Shown: positions 43,220-53,034, numbered from the stretch's first letter. The stretch: 64,000 bases of DNA from Lachnospiraceae bacterium (GCA_030526245.1 JAUNDD010000001.1:161518-225517); one strand, 5' to 3'. Numbers and translations are program-made. The notes: generated from the letters alone by a model not told the origin.

Positions 43220-44842
43220 TTACTTTCCTCCTACGTATTTATGAATCGTTGCTTTTACCGCCTCTGGCCCGCTAATCATTTCACGGAACATCGTTTCGAT
43301 TTTTTCACCGAGCCCAGTCTCATAAATATTAGTAAAGAAAATACGCTCGTTAGAAAGAATCGGTTTCAGCTGATCTTTAAATGTTTCAGGCTGACCTACC
43401 ACGATATCTTTTAATTGTGCCTGAATTTCTTCATTCATTGGATCTGGTGCAAGTTCATATTTTTTCCCCTGATCATCTATCCCCAGCATGTAGCGAAGCC
43501 AACCTGCTATTCCAAGAGGAATTGCTGTCAATTTAGAAGCATTTCCATATTTAGCTACATACGCTTTAATCGTCTCTCCAAAACGTATTCCTACCATCTG
43601 TGACACATCTACAGCAAGACGAAGATTCGTATCTCCCAAATATTCATTCGGGAAACGATCATTGAAAAGTTCATCTACAAATTCCTGTGGTGAGAGAATT
43701 CCCGGATTTGGCACTACCGGAAGTCCTTCATCATATGCAACCATGCGCGCCATTTTCATCATATCTTCATTTGTATTAAGCATATGAGCGAATAAATCAT
43801 ATCCCAAAACCACACCAAGCGGTCCTGTAGCAGAATGTACCGGATTTAAACATACCGTTACTTTCATACGTTCCGATAAATTCACCGTCTCTCGATCTGC
43901 CATGTAAACTCCAAATCCTTTTTCCAAAGCAGGACGACCATTTGGGAAATTGTCCTCAATCACCAAATACTGTGGTTTTTCTGCATTTACAAATGGAGCA
44001 ATATAAGTTCTTTTTCCAGTAATCACTGGCTTCATATTTTCTACACCTAATGCCTCCAGATCATCTGCAATCTGTTCACTTGGACGAGGCGTGATTTTAT
44101 CAATCATAGTCCATGGAAAAGCAACTAATGATTCATTATCCACATAATCGGTAAATTCTGCTTCTACAAACCCTGCTTTTTTCCATTCCTCCGCCATTGT
44201 CATTACAGATTCTCGAAGTTTTGCTCCATTATGGGAACAATTATCCATAGATACCAAAGCTAACGGATACTTTCCTGCTTTATATCTTTCATAAAGCATT
44301 GCTGTCACAATTGCCATTGCACCAACCGCTTTATCCGGACCATTCTGAATATCAGACTCTACAAATGGAAACCATGTTCCATCCGCTTTCTGCAATGCAT
44401 AGCCCTTTTCTGTAATAGTAAAAGTAACCATTTGTAACGAAGGACTAACAAAAATTTCTTTCAACCGTTTCCATTGAGCAGAATCTGAAGAAATCGCTTT
44501 AACTGCTTCTGCCAACGAACCCAAAACTTTGTATTCACGTGTACCATCCCCATGCAAAAGGACACTCAATCCAAGATTATCAAATGGTTCATAAATTTTG
44601 TCTACAACATCATAGTCAAAGGTTTCAACGCAGTTAATGCCCCTGTCTAATTCTCCTTCTTCCAACAATCCATCAGCTATTCCTCCAATAAAAATACGAA
44701 AAATATTTCCAATTCCAAAATGTACCCATACTGGTTTCTCTTGCGCTTTTTGACAAACCTTTTCTACATCATACTTCGGAAGTTTGATTCCTGCTTTTTC
44801 CCATGATTCACGATTTTTAATTCCATCCATTGTCAGTTTCAT
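43220..44842 (-). CDS. Mannitol/fructuronate-type long-chain polyol dehydrogenase
   Basis: 540 residues: N-terminal Rossmann-like NAD domain (WVHFGIGNIFRIF near 38-50, with G-x-G-x2-x-R) and C-terminal catalytic domain with KVTVCLNPVH (N-x-x-H motif of the polyol-specific long-chain dehydrogenases). It interconverts a polyol or aldonate and the 2-keto form, for example mannitol/fructose or mannonate/fructuronate. Length is close to UxuB/UxaB. First gene of the cargo operon, divergent from the ROK repressor. No mannonate or altronate dehydratase is present in the element, so the full pathway relies on chromosomal genes. Confidence 0.85.
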   Translation of the reverse strand: MKLTMDGIKNRESWEKAGIKLPKYDVEKVCQKAQEKPVWVHFGIGNIFRIFIGGIADGLLEEGELDRGINCVETFDYDVVDKIYEPFDNLGLSVLLHGDGTREYKVLGSLAEAVKAISSDSAQWKRLKEIFVSPSLQMVTFTITEKGYALQKADGTWFPFVESDIQNGPDKAVGAMAIVTAMLYERYKAGKYPLALVSMDNCSHNGAKLRESVMTMAEEWKKAGFVEAEFTDYVDNESLVAFPWTMIDKITPRPSEQIADDLEALGVENMKPVITGKRTYIAPFVNAEKPQYLVIEDNFPNGRPALEKGFGVYMADRETVNLSERMKVTVCLNPVHSATGPLGVVLGYDLFAHMLNTNEDMMKMARMVAYDEGLPVVPNPGILSPQEFVDELFNDRFPNEYLGDTNLRLAVDVSQMVGIRFGETIKAYVAKYGNASKLTAIPLGIAGWLRYMLGIDDQGKKYELAPDPMNEEIQAQLKDIVVGQPETFKDQLKPILSNERIFFTNIYETGLGEKIETMFREMISGPEAVKATIHKYVGGK

Positions 44843-44894
44843 TTCATTTTCTCCTTTTCTTTATTTTGTAACTTAAGCTTAACACTTAACTGTA

Positions 44895-44923
44895 AGTATA
44901 GTTTATATCTTTGTTTTCTGCAA
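44895..44923 (-). promoter_or_regulatory. Promoter and operator of the cargo operon
   Basis: Minus-strand TTGCAG (44918-44923) and TATACT (44895-44900), 17-bp spacer. Its -10 lies in an imperfect palindrome AACTGTA-AG-TATAGTT sharing the half-site ACTGTA with the ROK gene operator. Confidence 0.5.
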
Positions 44924-45034
44924 ATCAATAGACAAAAAATACAATTTTTTATTTATTTTTTTAGTCATTATGCTGTATTCATACTTTCCAATTGAATCTC
45001 TCCTAATGATATATTAAAATAAAATTAAATCTTA

Positions 45035-45049
45035 ACTGTATGATACAGT
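45035..45049 (+). promoter_or_regulatory. Palindromic operator before the ROK gene
   Basis: ACTGTAT-G-ATACAGT, a perfect 7-bp-arm palindrome 22 bp upstream of the ROK start. Probably its own binding site, enabling joint control with the divergent operon. Confidence 0.55.
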
Positions 45050-45071
45050 CATAACTTTCAGGAGAACAATT

Positions 45072-46202
45072 ATGAATGAAAAAGGATTAACTACGATCAA
45101 TTTAAAGCAAATTAATAAATCCAAAGTTTATCAATATATTTATAGAAAAAAACAAACTTTTAAATTACAAATTGTCCAGGATTTACAAATGGGCTTATCT
45201 ACTGTCAGCCAAAATTTGACCATGCTCGAAGAATCTGGTCTAATCGAACGAAATGGATATTTTGATTCCACTGGGGGAAGGAAAGCACAGGCAATCCAAA
45301 TTGTATCAGATTTTAAAATTTCTATAGGAATTGGTATTTTAAAAAACATGTATCATATTACCGCTGTTGACTTATACGGAAATGCAATTTATACAAATAC
45401 CGTTTCCTTTTCCTATTCTGATACACCTTCTTATTACGAACAGGTTTCCAATACAATATTAGAATTTATCCATAATAATCATTATGAAGAAAAAATTCTT
45501 GGAATTTCTATTGCTACGCAGGGGATTACTTCCCAAGATAATACTAGCGTTACCTATGGAAAAATCATGAATAATACTGGTATGAACGTAAATAATTTCT
45601 CCCAACACTTACCATATCCTTGTCATTTAGAACATGATTCTAAATCCGCTGCCTGTTTAGAATTGTGGAATCACCCGGAACTTGACAGTGCATTAATTCT
45701 TCTTCTTAACAGAAATATGGGAGGTGCAATCATAACAAATCACCAGATTCATCAAGGTATTTCCATGCATAGCGGCACTATAGAACATATGTGCATCAAT
45801 GCTGACGGTCCTCTTTGTTATTGCGGTAACCACGGTTGTCTTGAGACTTATTGTTCTGCCAATGCATTAGAGCATACTTCAGGACTGCCTATAAAAGATT
45901 TTTTCGTTCAACTAAGAGAAAAAAAATCTTCCCATCTTGCAGCAATATGGGAAGATTATCTGAAACATCTTTCTTTTGCAATCCGAAATTTGAATTTGGT
46001 TATCGATGCCCCAATTATTATCAGCGGATACTTAGCTCCTTATTTTACAGATGAGGATATTAAAAAACTAATCAGCTTTATCAATCCCTCATCTCCATTT
46101 CCACTATCAAACGATTCTATACTGCTTGGAGTACATGGACAATATACACCTGCTATTGGAGCCGCACTATTTTATATCGAACAATTTATCCAAACTATAT
46201 AA
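45072..46202 (+). CDS. ROK family transcriptional repressor
   Basis: 376 residues: N-terminal winged helix (about 15-70; LQMGLSTVSQNLTMLEESGLIER and a GGRK wing) and a ROK domain with the zinc motif C-Y-C-G-N-H-G-C-L-E (about 255-264). The kinase-type ExGH motif is altered (G-T-I-E-H-M), so it is a regulator and not a sugar kinase. Divergent from the dehydrogenase gene; palindromes at 44895 and 45035 are likely its sites. It should derepress the cargo operon when it binds a sugar or sugar phosphate. Confidence 0.88.
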   Translation: MNEKGLTTINLKQINKSKVYQYIYRKKQTFKLQIVQDLQMGLSTVSQNLTMLEESGLIERNGYFDSTGGRKAQAIQIVSDFKISIGIGILKNMYHITAVDLYGNAIYTNTVSFSYSDTPSYYEQVSNTILEFIHNNHYEEKILGISIATQGITSQDNTSVTYGKIMNNTGMNVNNFSQHLPYPCHLEHDSKSAACLELWNHPELDSALILLLNRNMGGAIITNHQIHQGISMHSGTIEHMCINADGPLCYCGNHGCLETYCSANALEHTSGLPIKDFFVQLREKKSSHLAAIWEDYLKHLSFAIRNLNLVIDAPIIISGYLAPYFTDEDIKKLISFINPSSPFPLSNDSILLGVHGQYTPAIGAALFYIEQFIQTI

Positions 46203-46383
46203 AGCATCTACATTTGAAGTGTTTCTAATTCAACTAACATTAATCAAAAGGTGTACGGCTAAGTGTCAACGGTTTGCAAGCAATGGAAAAATCAATTATG
46301 AAAAAGGCGTGGTTTTATAAGCAGAATACCTAACATATAAAATACTTCTGCACAATAGTTATGAATTTGAGGAGAAAATAGAA

Positions 46384-46914
46384 ATGGTTTTGAAACGTAT
46401 TATGAATATATCACACCCTATGTATTGTGAAGCATTAAAAACTATATCAAATTAGTTTTCCATATCACGAACAACGAGAGAAAAACTCACAAGATGAGAT
46501 TTTAAAGGATGATGAATACCACTTTAGTTTAATATATGATGAAAATGTTTTTGTTGGTATAATTTTATATTGGGAGCAGGAACAATTTATTTATATTGAA
46601 CATTTTTGTATTCTTCCTGAAATGCGAAATAAACAGTATGGACAGAAAACATTGTCTCTTTTGGCGAAACAAGGTAAAACACTAATTCTTGAGATTGATC
46701 CACCTAAAGATGGTATTTCTAAACGTAGAAAGGGTTTTATGAAAGATGTGGTTTTACAGAGAACTTTTTCACTCATATTCATCCTCCATATCATAAAATA
46801 AAAGAGGGACATGAGTTAACTATAATGACTTGCCCAAAACAGATTTCGCAAGAAATATTTGATACTTTTAGTCATTATCTAAAAAATAGAGTCATGAAAA
46901 ATGTTTTTCTATAA
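46384..46914 (+). pseudogene. GNAT acetyltransferase, frameshifted
   Basis: RBS GAGGAG and ATG 46384 begin a GNAT-like frame, but two shifts break it: an extra A in the run near 46435-46440 (reading ALK then LYQISFPYHEQRE in another frame) and one near 46730-46740 (after ...KRRKGF, continuing YERCGFTENFF). Joined, they give a ~170-residue GNAT protein with a RNKQYGQ acetyl-CoA loop and a C-terminal YERCGF motif. Located in the element, between cargo and mobilisation genes. Confidence 0.7.
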
Positions 46915-47005
46915 TCATGTAAAAATATAATCAAATTTGGTTAATTACTAATAACAATTTCGCAACATTATGAATATCATTCATTAGATAATATAGTGCT
47001 TCGAT

Positions 47006-47058
47006 ACTAAAAAACCTTACTGAATTTCAGAAATGAAGCTGAAATTCAATAAGGTTTT
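47006..47058 (-). terminator. Terminator of the relaxase gene
   Basis: 20-bp stem AACCTTA.TGAATTTCAG with its complement; on the minus strand it is followed by TTTTTT. Confidence 0.85.
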
Positions 47059-47110
47059 ATGTATATGTCATCCTATCGAATAAGCCCTTCTAAGGCATTT
47101 TCCACCTTTC

Positions 47111-48541
47111 TTATCGTTCTCTATCCATAGATTTTTTCTTAACTGACCGTTTCGTTTGCTGTCTGCCTTCCTGCTGATAACGGTGCAGCTTTTCCAGTAC
47201 ACTCGCTTTTTTCGGCTGTACCAACGGTTTCTCTTTTTTCTGTTCCGTCTGATTTTTCCATGCTCGCAGTTCTTCATTGTATTCCATGATTAGTGCTTCT
47301 GCCTTGTTATAGACCTTCTGAAAAGATTGCACATTAGGATAACCTTCTCGCTTTACTATCTGCTCCATACTCCTATGCAGACGCTTTTCCAAATCCTCTA
47401 ACAGTTCTATTCGCCCTTCCAGAGATTTTCGCTCTTTGCCTTTAAATAGTCCTCGTAACTCTGACAGTTGCTTTTTCAAAGAAGAAATATCCTGCTGTGT
47501 GCGTTTTATCTCTATTGACTGTCTCTGCAATTCATACATGAGCTTCTGCATATCTTTCCATTCCTGCAAATCAATCTTTGGTACAGGTTTCGGCGGTAGT
47601 TTAAATTTTAAAATTATCTCCTGCAAAAAGTCTTTTGCACCTCGGATAATCTGACGGAACATATCCGGCAGCCAACCATGTGTCCTGATAGATTGTAGCG
47701 TTTTTTCTGTGATTTTTTCCTGCTTAATCTTCAAAATATCTTCTTCAGGAACGCCCTCAACCAATGCCACATCAACTGTCCGATTCCATTCCTGCCTTGC
47801 CGCATTGTCTGCCTTTATCTCCTCTGCTTTCGGGTTGTTCTTTCCGATTTTCTTCGTTGCCAGATATACGCCGCCCTGTTGGAATAGGGATAGTTTTTCT
47901 GATTCTTCTTTTACATATCGATTGATCGTATCGGTAAACAATTCCTTTACTTCTTTGGTAAAGGCTTTATTCTTAAACCATTCATCCTTTTTCGTGAAGA
48001 TATGGCTTTCATAAGCTTCCCCTTTTGGGATAATACTGCACCCCGCCCGAAGATTGCCCTGATTGTCTAAAACCTCTTTCTTTGTGCGTCTATGCTTTCC
48101 CTGCTCATCATAAAACATATTTCGGGTAGCAATTTTTACTTCGGGTTGTTCCAACATTTTCCGTTCACTGAATACCAAATGAATATGATAATTCGTCTTT
48201 GTCTTGTTGTGATGAAGGGCAGCGATGCACTCCACACCGTATCTTTTATGAAACGTTTCCGTAAAAAGTCTTACCACATCATCTGCCCTGTACTGAACAA
48301 AACTTTCGGGAAGCGCAATGATGAACTCACGCCCTTCAATACATTTCCCTGCCGATCCACTTGTCTTAAAATCCAACTGGTTTTCTCTTGCAAGATTTTT
48401 CCATAACTCCGATGTTGCCCCTTCTGTCTGATAGGTTGCATAGAGATATTCCTGTCGTTTCGGATTGGAAATATAATCAATCCTTCCTGCCACATCGGAC
48501 AGCTTGCTTTGTCTGATAAATGAATGTCTGCCTATAAGCAT
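47111..48541 (-). CDS. MobA/MobL family relaxase
   Basis: 476 residues. The N-terminal ~200 are the relaxase: tyrosine-rich start (IDYISNPKRQEYLYATY, about 21-37) and the metal-binding H-x-H in NYHIHLVFSE (H119, H121, with H110/H111 nearby). The rest is a long helical, K/E/Q-rich tail. It nicks and transfers the element's DNA strand in trans conjugation. The GGAGG of its SD directly abuts the annotated ATG, so the true start may be slightly different. A candidate oriT lies just upstream (48632-48688). Confidence 0.88.
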   Translation of the reverse strand: MLIGRHSFIRQSKLSDVAGRIDYISNPKRQEYLYATYQTEGATSELWKNLARENQLDFKTSGSAGKCIEGREFIIALPESFVQYRADDVVRLFTETFHKRYGVECIAALHHNKTKTNYHIHLVFSERKMLEQPEVKIATRNMFYDEQGKHRRTKKEVLDNQGNLRAGCSIIPKGEAYESHIFTKKDEWFKNKAFTKEVKELFTDTINRYVKEESEKLSLFQQGGVYLATKKIGKNNPKAEEIKADNAARQEWNRTVDVALVEGVPEEDILKIKQEKITEKTLQSIRTHGWLPDMFRQIIRGAKDFLQEIILKFKLPPKPVPKIDLQEWKDMQKLMYELQRQSIEIKRTQQDISSLKKQLSELRGLFKGKERKSLEGRIELLEDLEKRLHRSMEQIVKREGYPNVQSFQKVYNKAEALIMEYNEELRAWKNQTEQKKEKPLVQPKKASVLEKLHRYQQEGRQQTKRSVKKKSMDRER

Positions 48542-48631
48542 CCTCCTTTCTCGGCTTTAACCGGCTTTACTGTGAGTAGGTGCATAGGCGCCTGTTTACG
48601 AACTGATTGCCGTATCCGGCATAAGCCTCGC

Positions 48632-48688
48632 AGAGCGAAATACACAGAGTATAAACCGTAGGTTTGTGCGATGGGTGTATTTCGCTCT
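48632..48688. other. Candidate oriT
   Basis: Perfect 14-bp inverted repeat AGAGCGAAATACAC (48632-48645) / GTGTATTTCGCTCT (48675-48688) with a 29-nt loop that itself contains AAACC-GTA-GGTTT. Position, 90 bp upstream of the relaxase gene, in the 388-bp gap 48542-48929, fits an origin of transfer. The rest of that gap shows no gene. Confidence 0.6.
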
Positions 48689-48929
48689 CAATCGCCGAGG
48701 GCTTAAATTTACCCAACTTCCTATTCTTTTTCACTAAAATGCTTCCAATTATGGCGTATCCGCCCTATTTCTTTGCCCGTATCCGGGCATTTTAATTCAA
48801 TAACGATTTAAAAATTATCCGTATAAGTGTATAAGCGTATCCACACACATTTCCACCATCCTGAAAGTCTCTTTTTTTCCTACAGTTATACGCATATACG
48901 CTTTCTCCGGCACTTTCTCTTTTTCTGTA

Positions 48930-50318
48930 TCAGCGAAAGTTATCCGTCCGGATCTGCGTATGAATCCCCTGAAATCCTCTGGCACTTTTCCCATTATCCG
49001 AAGTAATGTTTGTAGAATATCGGATGCTGTACTTCTTCTCATTTTCCTTCAAATATCCCGAAAAACTTCTCGCACTCATAGGTTTCTCCGCATTATCCTC
49101 GCACCAGCGACAGTATGCCTGATACAGATTTCTGGAAGTAGCAGATGTGTTTTGTTCCAGCCGGATATAACCTGTCGACTGCATAAAAGCGATAATGTTA
49201 TTCCCAGACTCCATTGCTTCATGAAGATTTCTTTTTGCACGCTCACTGATGGTAAAGCGATAATCGTTCTTCAGTAACCGTTTCAGTCCATCGAGGCACC
49301 AGAGAAAAATGTCATCGGCTTCCATCTGCAATTTTTCAATTAGGTACGGATCATCCACTCTTCCCGGTGGTATATCTTTGACTGTAAGAATGATCTGTCT
49401 GCGGTAAAATCCATAAGAACGGTCATGCAATGCACTCAGGCTTCCATTTCCGAAACAAAGAAATCGAACATATAAACTTCCCTGAACACTCTGCTTTGAT
49501 TTCTTCTCCAAGTCCATCTTATCTTCCAGTGTTACAATGGATTTGATATAATTAGTGTCTTTTAAAGCTTCCAGTTTCATATCATCGTCAACCATCAACA
49601 ATTTGTATTCCAGATCTGCTCTGGCGAAACGGTTATGTTCTACTTTCTGGATGCTGCTCACATTCATATTCACTCCAAGGATTTTACGCATAACCAAACC
49701 AATACGAGACTTTCCTTCTCCGCCTTTTCCTAATATAATCAGCAATTTTTGTGCTTTGTTGGACGGAATCAGACAGTAACCCATATACTCCTGCAAGGTA
49801 GCGATATCTTCTTGTTCCAATAATTCCGACAAAAATCGTAGCCACCTGACTGGCTGATATTCTCTATTTTCATAATTTACCGGAAGCCGATTCAAGCAGA
49901 AATCTTTCTCTTCTGTAAATTCTCCATCCAAAAAATATGTTCCATTTTTCACATGAATCCGATCCAACTGTGTCGGCAACTCCTCTGAATATGCTTCCAG
50001 TCGAAGAACTTCCAAAAGCTGTTTTACCTTCTTGGAAATTCCTTTTGTAAGAAACGGTTTTATCATGCCATATATTTCTTTCTCCACTTCGTTATCCGAT
50101 ATCATACCGTCATATCCAAAAAACACATTATTAATGCATTTTAACGGTAGCTTCTGCAAAAAAGCTTCACAGAATGCCACCTCATCAATCTGTCCATCCT
50201 CACACCATTCCATAGAATCCACATTAGATATCTTCTCTCTCTGATCTAATGCTTCTTTCAGTTTCTCCATCGTACTTTCGTCTATATTTTTCCATTCGTT
50301 TCTCAATTTTCTCCACAT
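48930..50318 (-). CDS. Phage/plasmid primase P4-type helicase
   Basis: 462 residues of a D5/P4-like superfamily 3 helicase: Walker A ILGKGGEGKSRI (about 196-207), Walker B LLMVDDD (about 240-246) and a sensor asparagine in FLCFGNGSL. The C-terminus has a winged-helix part (SFSGYLKENEKKY). It overlaps the CHC2 primase gene by 95 bp. Serves replication of the excised element. Confidence 0.85.
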   Translation of the reverse strand: MWRKLRNEWKNIDESTMEKLKEALDQREKISNVDSMEWCEDGQIDEVAFCEAFLQKLPLKCINNVFFGYDGMISDNEVEKEIYGMIKPFLTKGISKKVKQLLEVLRLEAYSEELPTQLDRIHVKNGTYFLDGEFTEEKDFCLNRLPVNYENREYQPVRWLRFLSELLEQEDIATLQEYMGYCLIPSNKAQKLLIILGKGGEGKSRIGLVMRKILGVNMNVSSIQKVEHNRFARADLEYKLLMVDDDMKLEALKDTNYIKSIVTLEDKMDLEKKSKQSVQGSLYVRFLCFGNGSLSALHDRSYGFYRRQIILTVKDIPPGRVDDPYLIEKLQMEADDIFLWCLDGLKRLLKNDYRFTISERAKRNLHEAMESGNNIIAFMQSTGYIRLEQNTSATSRNLYQAYCRWCEDNAEKPMSARSFSGYLKENEKKYSIRYSTNITSDNGKSARGFQGIHTQIRTDNFR

Positions 50319-50877
50319 CCTTTCCGTTCGCTATAAAAAATCCAATTCTATCCTGTAACTCTCCATTAAATAACAGATCAAGATAATAATTAACCTTTTC
50401 CAGCTGATGACATGCTTCTACAAATTCATCTTTCCATTCTTCTCCCTGCGATTTTGGTGCGTATAATACTTTCCATTTTTCCAGGAGATGAAGATACTCT
50501 GACAAAATTCGAATGCAGTATTTTTCCCACTCTTCGAATTTTTGCTCCGTCTGATACAATGTTCTTTTCGGCAACCCGGTCTTTTTCAAAGCACGCCCCT
50601 TTTTAGGGCCCCCTTTCTTAATCGGAACTTGAAAATCTTCTGCCAGCTTCTTCGCTGCTTCCAGCGGTGTAAGACAAAATAATTTTGACACAAAAGAAAT
50701 CACATCACCTTTCGCTCCGCAAGCAAAACAATAGAAGCCTTTGTCCACTTTCATACTGGGATGTCTGTCATTATGGAACGGACAACAGATCATCCCATTT
50801 TTATTTACCCTGATCCCGTAATGCTCAACAGCCTGCCTTGCAGTAACAGTCTCTTTTACAATCTGAAAGATACTCAT
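50224..50877 (-). CDS. CHC2 zinc-finger primase-like protein
   Basis: 217 residues; residues ~27-60 are a CHC2 zinc finger (ICCPFHNDRHPS ... YCFACGAKGD) as in DnaG. It lacks the TOPRIM catalytic part, the rest being helical, so it probably works with the helicase/primase encoded by the overlapping next gene. Starts 4 bp overlapping the previous gene's stop (ATGA-type coupling). Confidence 0.85.
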   Translation of the reverse strand: MSIFQIVKETVTARQAVEHYGIRVNKNGMICCPFHNDRHPSMKVDKGFYCFACGAKGDVISFVSKLFCLTPLEAAKKLAEDFQVPIKKGGPKKGRALKKTGLPKRTLYQTEQKFEEWEKYCIRILSEYLHLLEKWKVLYAPKSQGEEWKDEFVEACHQLEKVNYYLDLLFNGELQDRIGFFIANGKDVEKIEKRMEKYRRKYDGETERSIRSEREDI

Positions 50878-51068
50878 TCCATTTTCATCTCGCAGCCATA
50901 ATACTTTTTCTGGAAATACCGTACCGGCACTTTCCCTTTAATAATGTTGTATCCGGCTTCTTCCAGTTCTTCGTTCATTTCCCGCACAATTTCATATGCC
51001 TTGCTCCGTCCCACGCCAAGGATAGTCATAATATCATTTGCGGTAATATAAGATACATTGATTTGCAT
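50874..51068 (-). CDS. AlpA/excisionase-like DNA-binding protein, 64 aa
   Basis: A small winged-helix-like protein (ITANDIMTILGVGRSKAYEIVREMNEEL, about 8-35) followed by a basic wing (VPVRYFQKKYYG). This is the usual first gene of the replication/mobilisation unit in such elements and may act as excisionase or activator. Divergent from the Xre gene. Confidence 0.7.
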   Translation of the reverse strand: MQINVSYITANDIMTILGVGRSKAYEIVREMNEELEEAGYNIIKGKVPVRYFQKKYYGCEMKME

Positions 51069-51159
51069 ATAATCCCCTCCAATCCTGTTGATTTTCTATC
51101 ATAAGTGCATTTTTGATACGTCTTATCTTATACGAAATTATTTTTCACGTCATATATAT

Positions 51160-51261
51160 GCACTTTTAGTTCGCTTTTATATAATACGTCACTTATTCGT
51201 ATTTGTCAAATTATTTTTTCAGTAATACGCACTTGTAATTCGTTTTATTGTGTGTTATATT
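51160..51261. promoter_or_regulatory. Divergent regulatory region with repeated Xre-type sites
   Basis: The element GCACTT-n-TA-n-TTCG-n-TTTTAT occurs at 51160-51180 and 51229-51248. Plus-strand promoter TTGTAA (51233-51238), 17 bp, TATATT (51256-51261) for the Xre gene overlaps the second copy, so self-repression is likely. A related TTCGC-TTTATG-type sequence also occurs near 39500. Confidence 0.5.
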
Positions 51262-51281
51262 ATCCATGAGGTGAATAAAAA

Positions 51282-51866
51282 ATGAACGAAATAAAAGACT
51301 CAACAATAGGGGAGCGGATTAAACTGCTCCGAAAGAAACGAGGTTATAACCAGAAAGAATTGGCAAACCTTCTGGGAAAATCCCTCCGTACCATCCAGAA
51401 ATATGAAAGTGGAGAAATCGAAGTGTCCATTGCTATGATTAATGAGCTGGCAAAAGTACTCGATACCACTTCCACTTATCTTCTCGGTCACCAGACAGGC
51501 GATTTTAAATTTGACTGTCTTTCCGATGTAATGGAATGTCTGTTTCAACTGGAAAAAATCAGCGGACTTCGTTTTTCCATAGAAACAAAAAGACCGCCTC
51601 ACCATGACGGTTGGCAGTGTTCTATTACATTTGATGGAAAAGATAAAACAGCTGAGCAAAATGCTGATATGTGTCTATTTCTCGAAGAATGGGAAAATAA
51701 CAGAGAATCTTTTCAGCAGTATTGCATGTCAAAAGATGCCTATGAAGATTGGAAAGACAAAACTCTTGCCTACTATGCTTCGCAGGGTGTAGAAATGACT
51801 GAATCGGAAGATCTGGATACAGAGACACGATTGAAAAGAAGGAACGAACTCTTTTCTGGCAAATAA
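51282..51866 (+). CDS. Xre family HTH regulator
   Basis: 194 residues: Cro/CI helix-turn-helix at about 10-65 (IKLLRKKRGYNQKELANLLGKSLRTIQKYESGE), then a C-terminal domain of unknown fold, helical at its end. RBS GAGGTG. Located between the excision/replication genes and the integrase and probably controls both. Confidence 0.88.
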   Translation: MNEIKDSTIGERIKLLRKKRGYNQKELANLLGKSLRTIQKYESGEIEVSIAMINELAKVLDTTSTYLLGHQTGDFKFDCLSDVMECLFQLEKISGLRFSIETKRPPHHDGWQCSITFDGKDKTAEQNADMCLFLEEWENNRESFQQYCMSKDAYEDWKDKTLAYYASQGVEMTESEDLDTETRLKRRNELFSGK

Positions 51867-51912
51867 CCTTTCTACGATGAGTTTAAAACTCTTACGAAAG
51901 GAATGATGTGAT

Positions 51913-53031
51913 TTGTCAGTAACAAAAGATACAACAGGAAAATGGATGTCACAGATCCGAATCAAAGACTATACTGGAAAAACTATCCACAAGAAAAAAC
52001 GTGGTTTTGCCACAAAAAAAGAAGCTTTGGAATGGGAACATGATTTTCTGAATAAAGCTACTGCTGATGTAGGAATGTTATTTCAGGATTTTGTAGATTT
52101 GTATTTTGAAGATATGGGGCATAGATTGAAAGAATCCACAATCATCAGCAAACACTATATGATTGACAAAAAGATTCTTCCTGTATTTGGTAAAATGCCA
52201 ATCAATGAAATTACGCCAAAAGACATTCGCAGATGGCAGAATCAGTTAACTGCTTATCGTGACGAAAACGGCAAGCCTTACTCTCAGACTTACCTGAAAG
52301 CAATCAACAATCAGTTGACCGCCATGTTCAATTATGCGGTAAAATATTACGATCTACGAGAAAATCCTTGCACAAAAGCCGGAAGTATGGGCAAAAGCAA
52401 AGCCGAAGAAATGCAATTCTGGACAAAAGCAGAATTCGAACAATTTATTCAAGCTGTGCAAGACAAGCCAGCTTCTTACGCTGCTTTTATGACTATGTAT
52501 TACACTGGAATGCGGGTAGGCGAATTGTGTGCGCTGACTCCGGCAGACATAGATTTAGAAAACAACACGATTACTATCAATAAAACTTTTCAGAGAATTA
52601 ATGGTCGAGATGTCATCTGGCCACCAAAAACGCCTAAAAGTAATCGGGTAGTCACAATCCCGCAAACGCTTTCCGACTGTCTGAAAGAATATATGGCAAA
52701 GTGTTATGAAATTCAGACTAATGATCGGCTATTTCCATACACCAAAAGTTTTCTCAATCATGAAATGCTGCGAGGATGCAAAAAATCCGGTGTGAAAAAA
52801 ATCCGTGTCCATGATCTTCGCCATTCACATGCCAGTTTATTAATCGAAATGGGTTGCCAGCCACTTTTGATTGCAGATCGTCTCGGACATGAAAAAATAC
52901 AGACAACTTTAGACACCTATAGTCATCTGTATCCAAATAAGCAGACAGAAGTAGCAAAACAGCTTGAAAATATTATTAACGGAACTACCGTACTGAATGG
53001 TAGCCAAATGACAAGTGTAGCCAATTTGTAG
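51913..53031 (+). CDS. Tyrosine recombinase integrase
   Basis: 372 residues, Tn916/ICE type: N-terminal AP2-like arm-binding domain (KDTTGKWMSQIRIKDYTGK), SAM-like core domain, catalytic domain with Arg in YTGMRVGELC, HDLRHSHAS (H-x-x-R) and LGHEKIQTTLDTYSHL (final Tyr). Start is TTG with AGGA upstream. Its 3' end contains GTAGCCA repeats (53000-53034) next to attR. It integrates the element in guaA. Confidence 0.93.
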   Translation: MSVTKDTTGKWMSQIRIKDYTGKTIHKKKRGFATKKEALEWEHDFLNKATADVGMLFQDFVDLYFEDMGHRLKESTIISKHYMIDKKILPVFGKMPINEITPKDIRRWQNQLTAYRDENGKPYSQTYLKAINNQLTAMFNYAVKYYDLRENPCTKAGSMGKSKAEEMQFWTKAEFEQFIQAVQDKPASYAAFMTMYYTGMRVGELCALTPADIDLENNTITINKTFQRINGRDVIWPPKTPKSNRVVTIPQTLSDCLKEYMAKCYEIQTNDRLFPYTKSFLNHEMLRGCKKSGVKKIRVHDLRHSHASLLIEMGCQPLLIADRLGHEKIQTTLDTYSHLYPNKQTEVAKQLENIINGTTVLNGSQMTSVANL

Positions 53032-53034
53032 CCA
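53000..53034. other. Candidate integrase arm sites, right end
   Basis: GTAGCCA at 53000-53006, 53017-53023 and 53028-53034, overlapping the integrase stop codon. Matches the left-end copies at 39566-39583. Confidence 0.5.
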
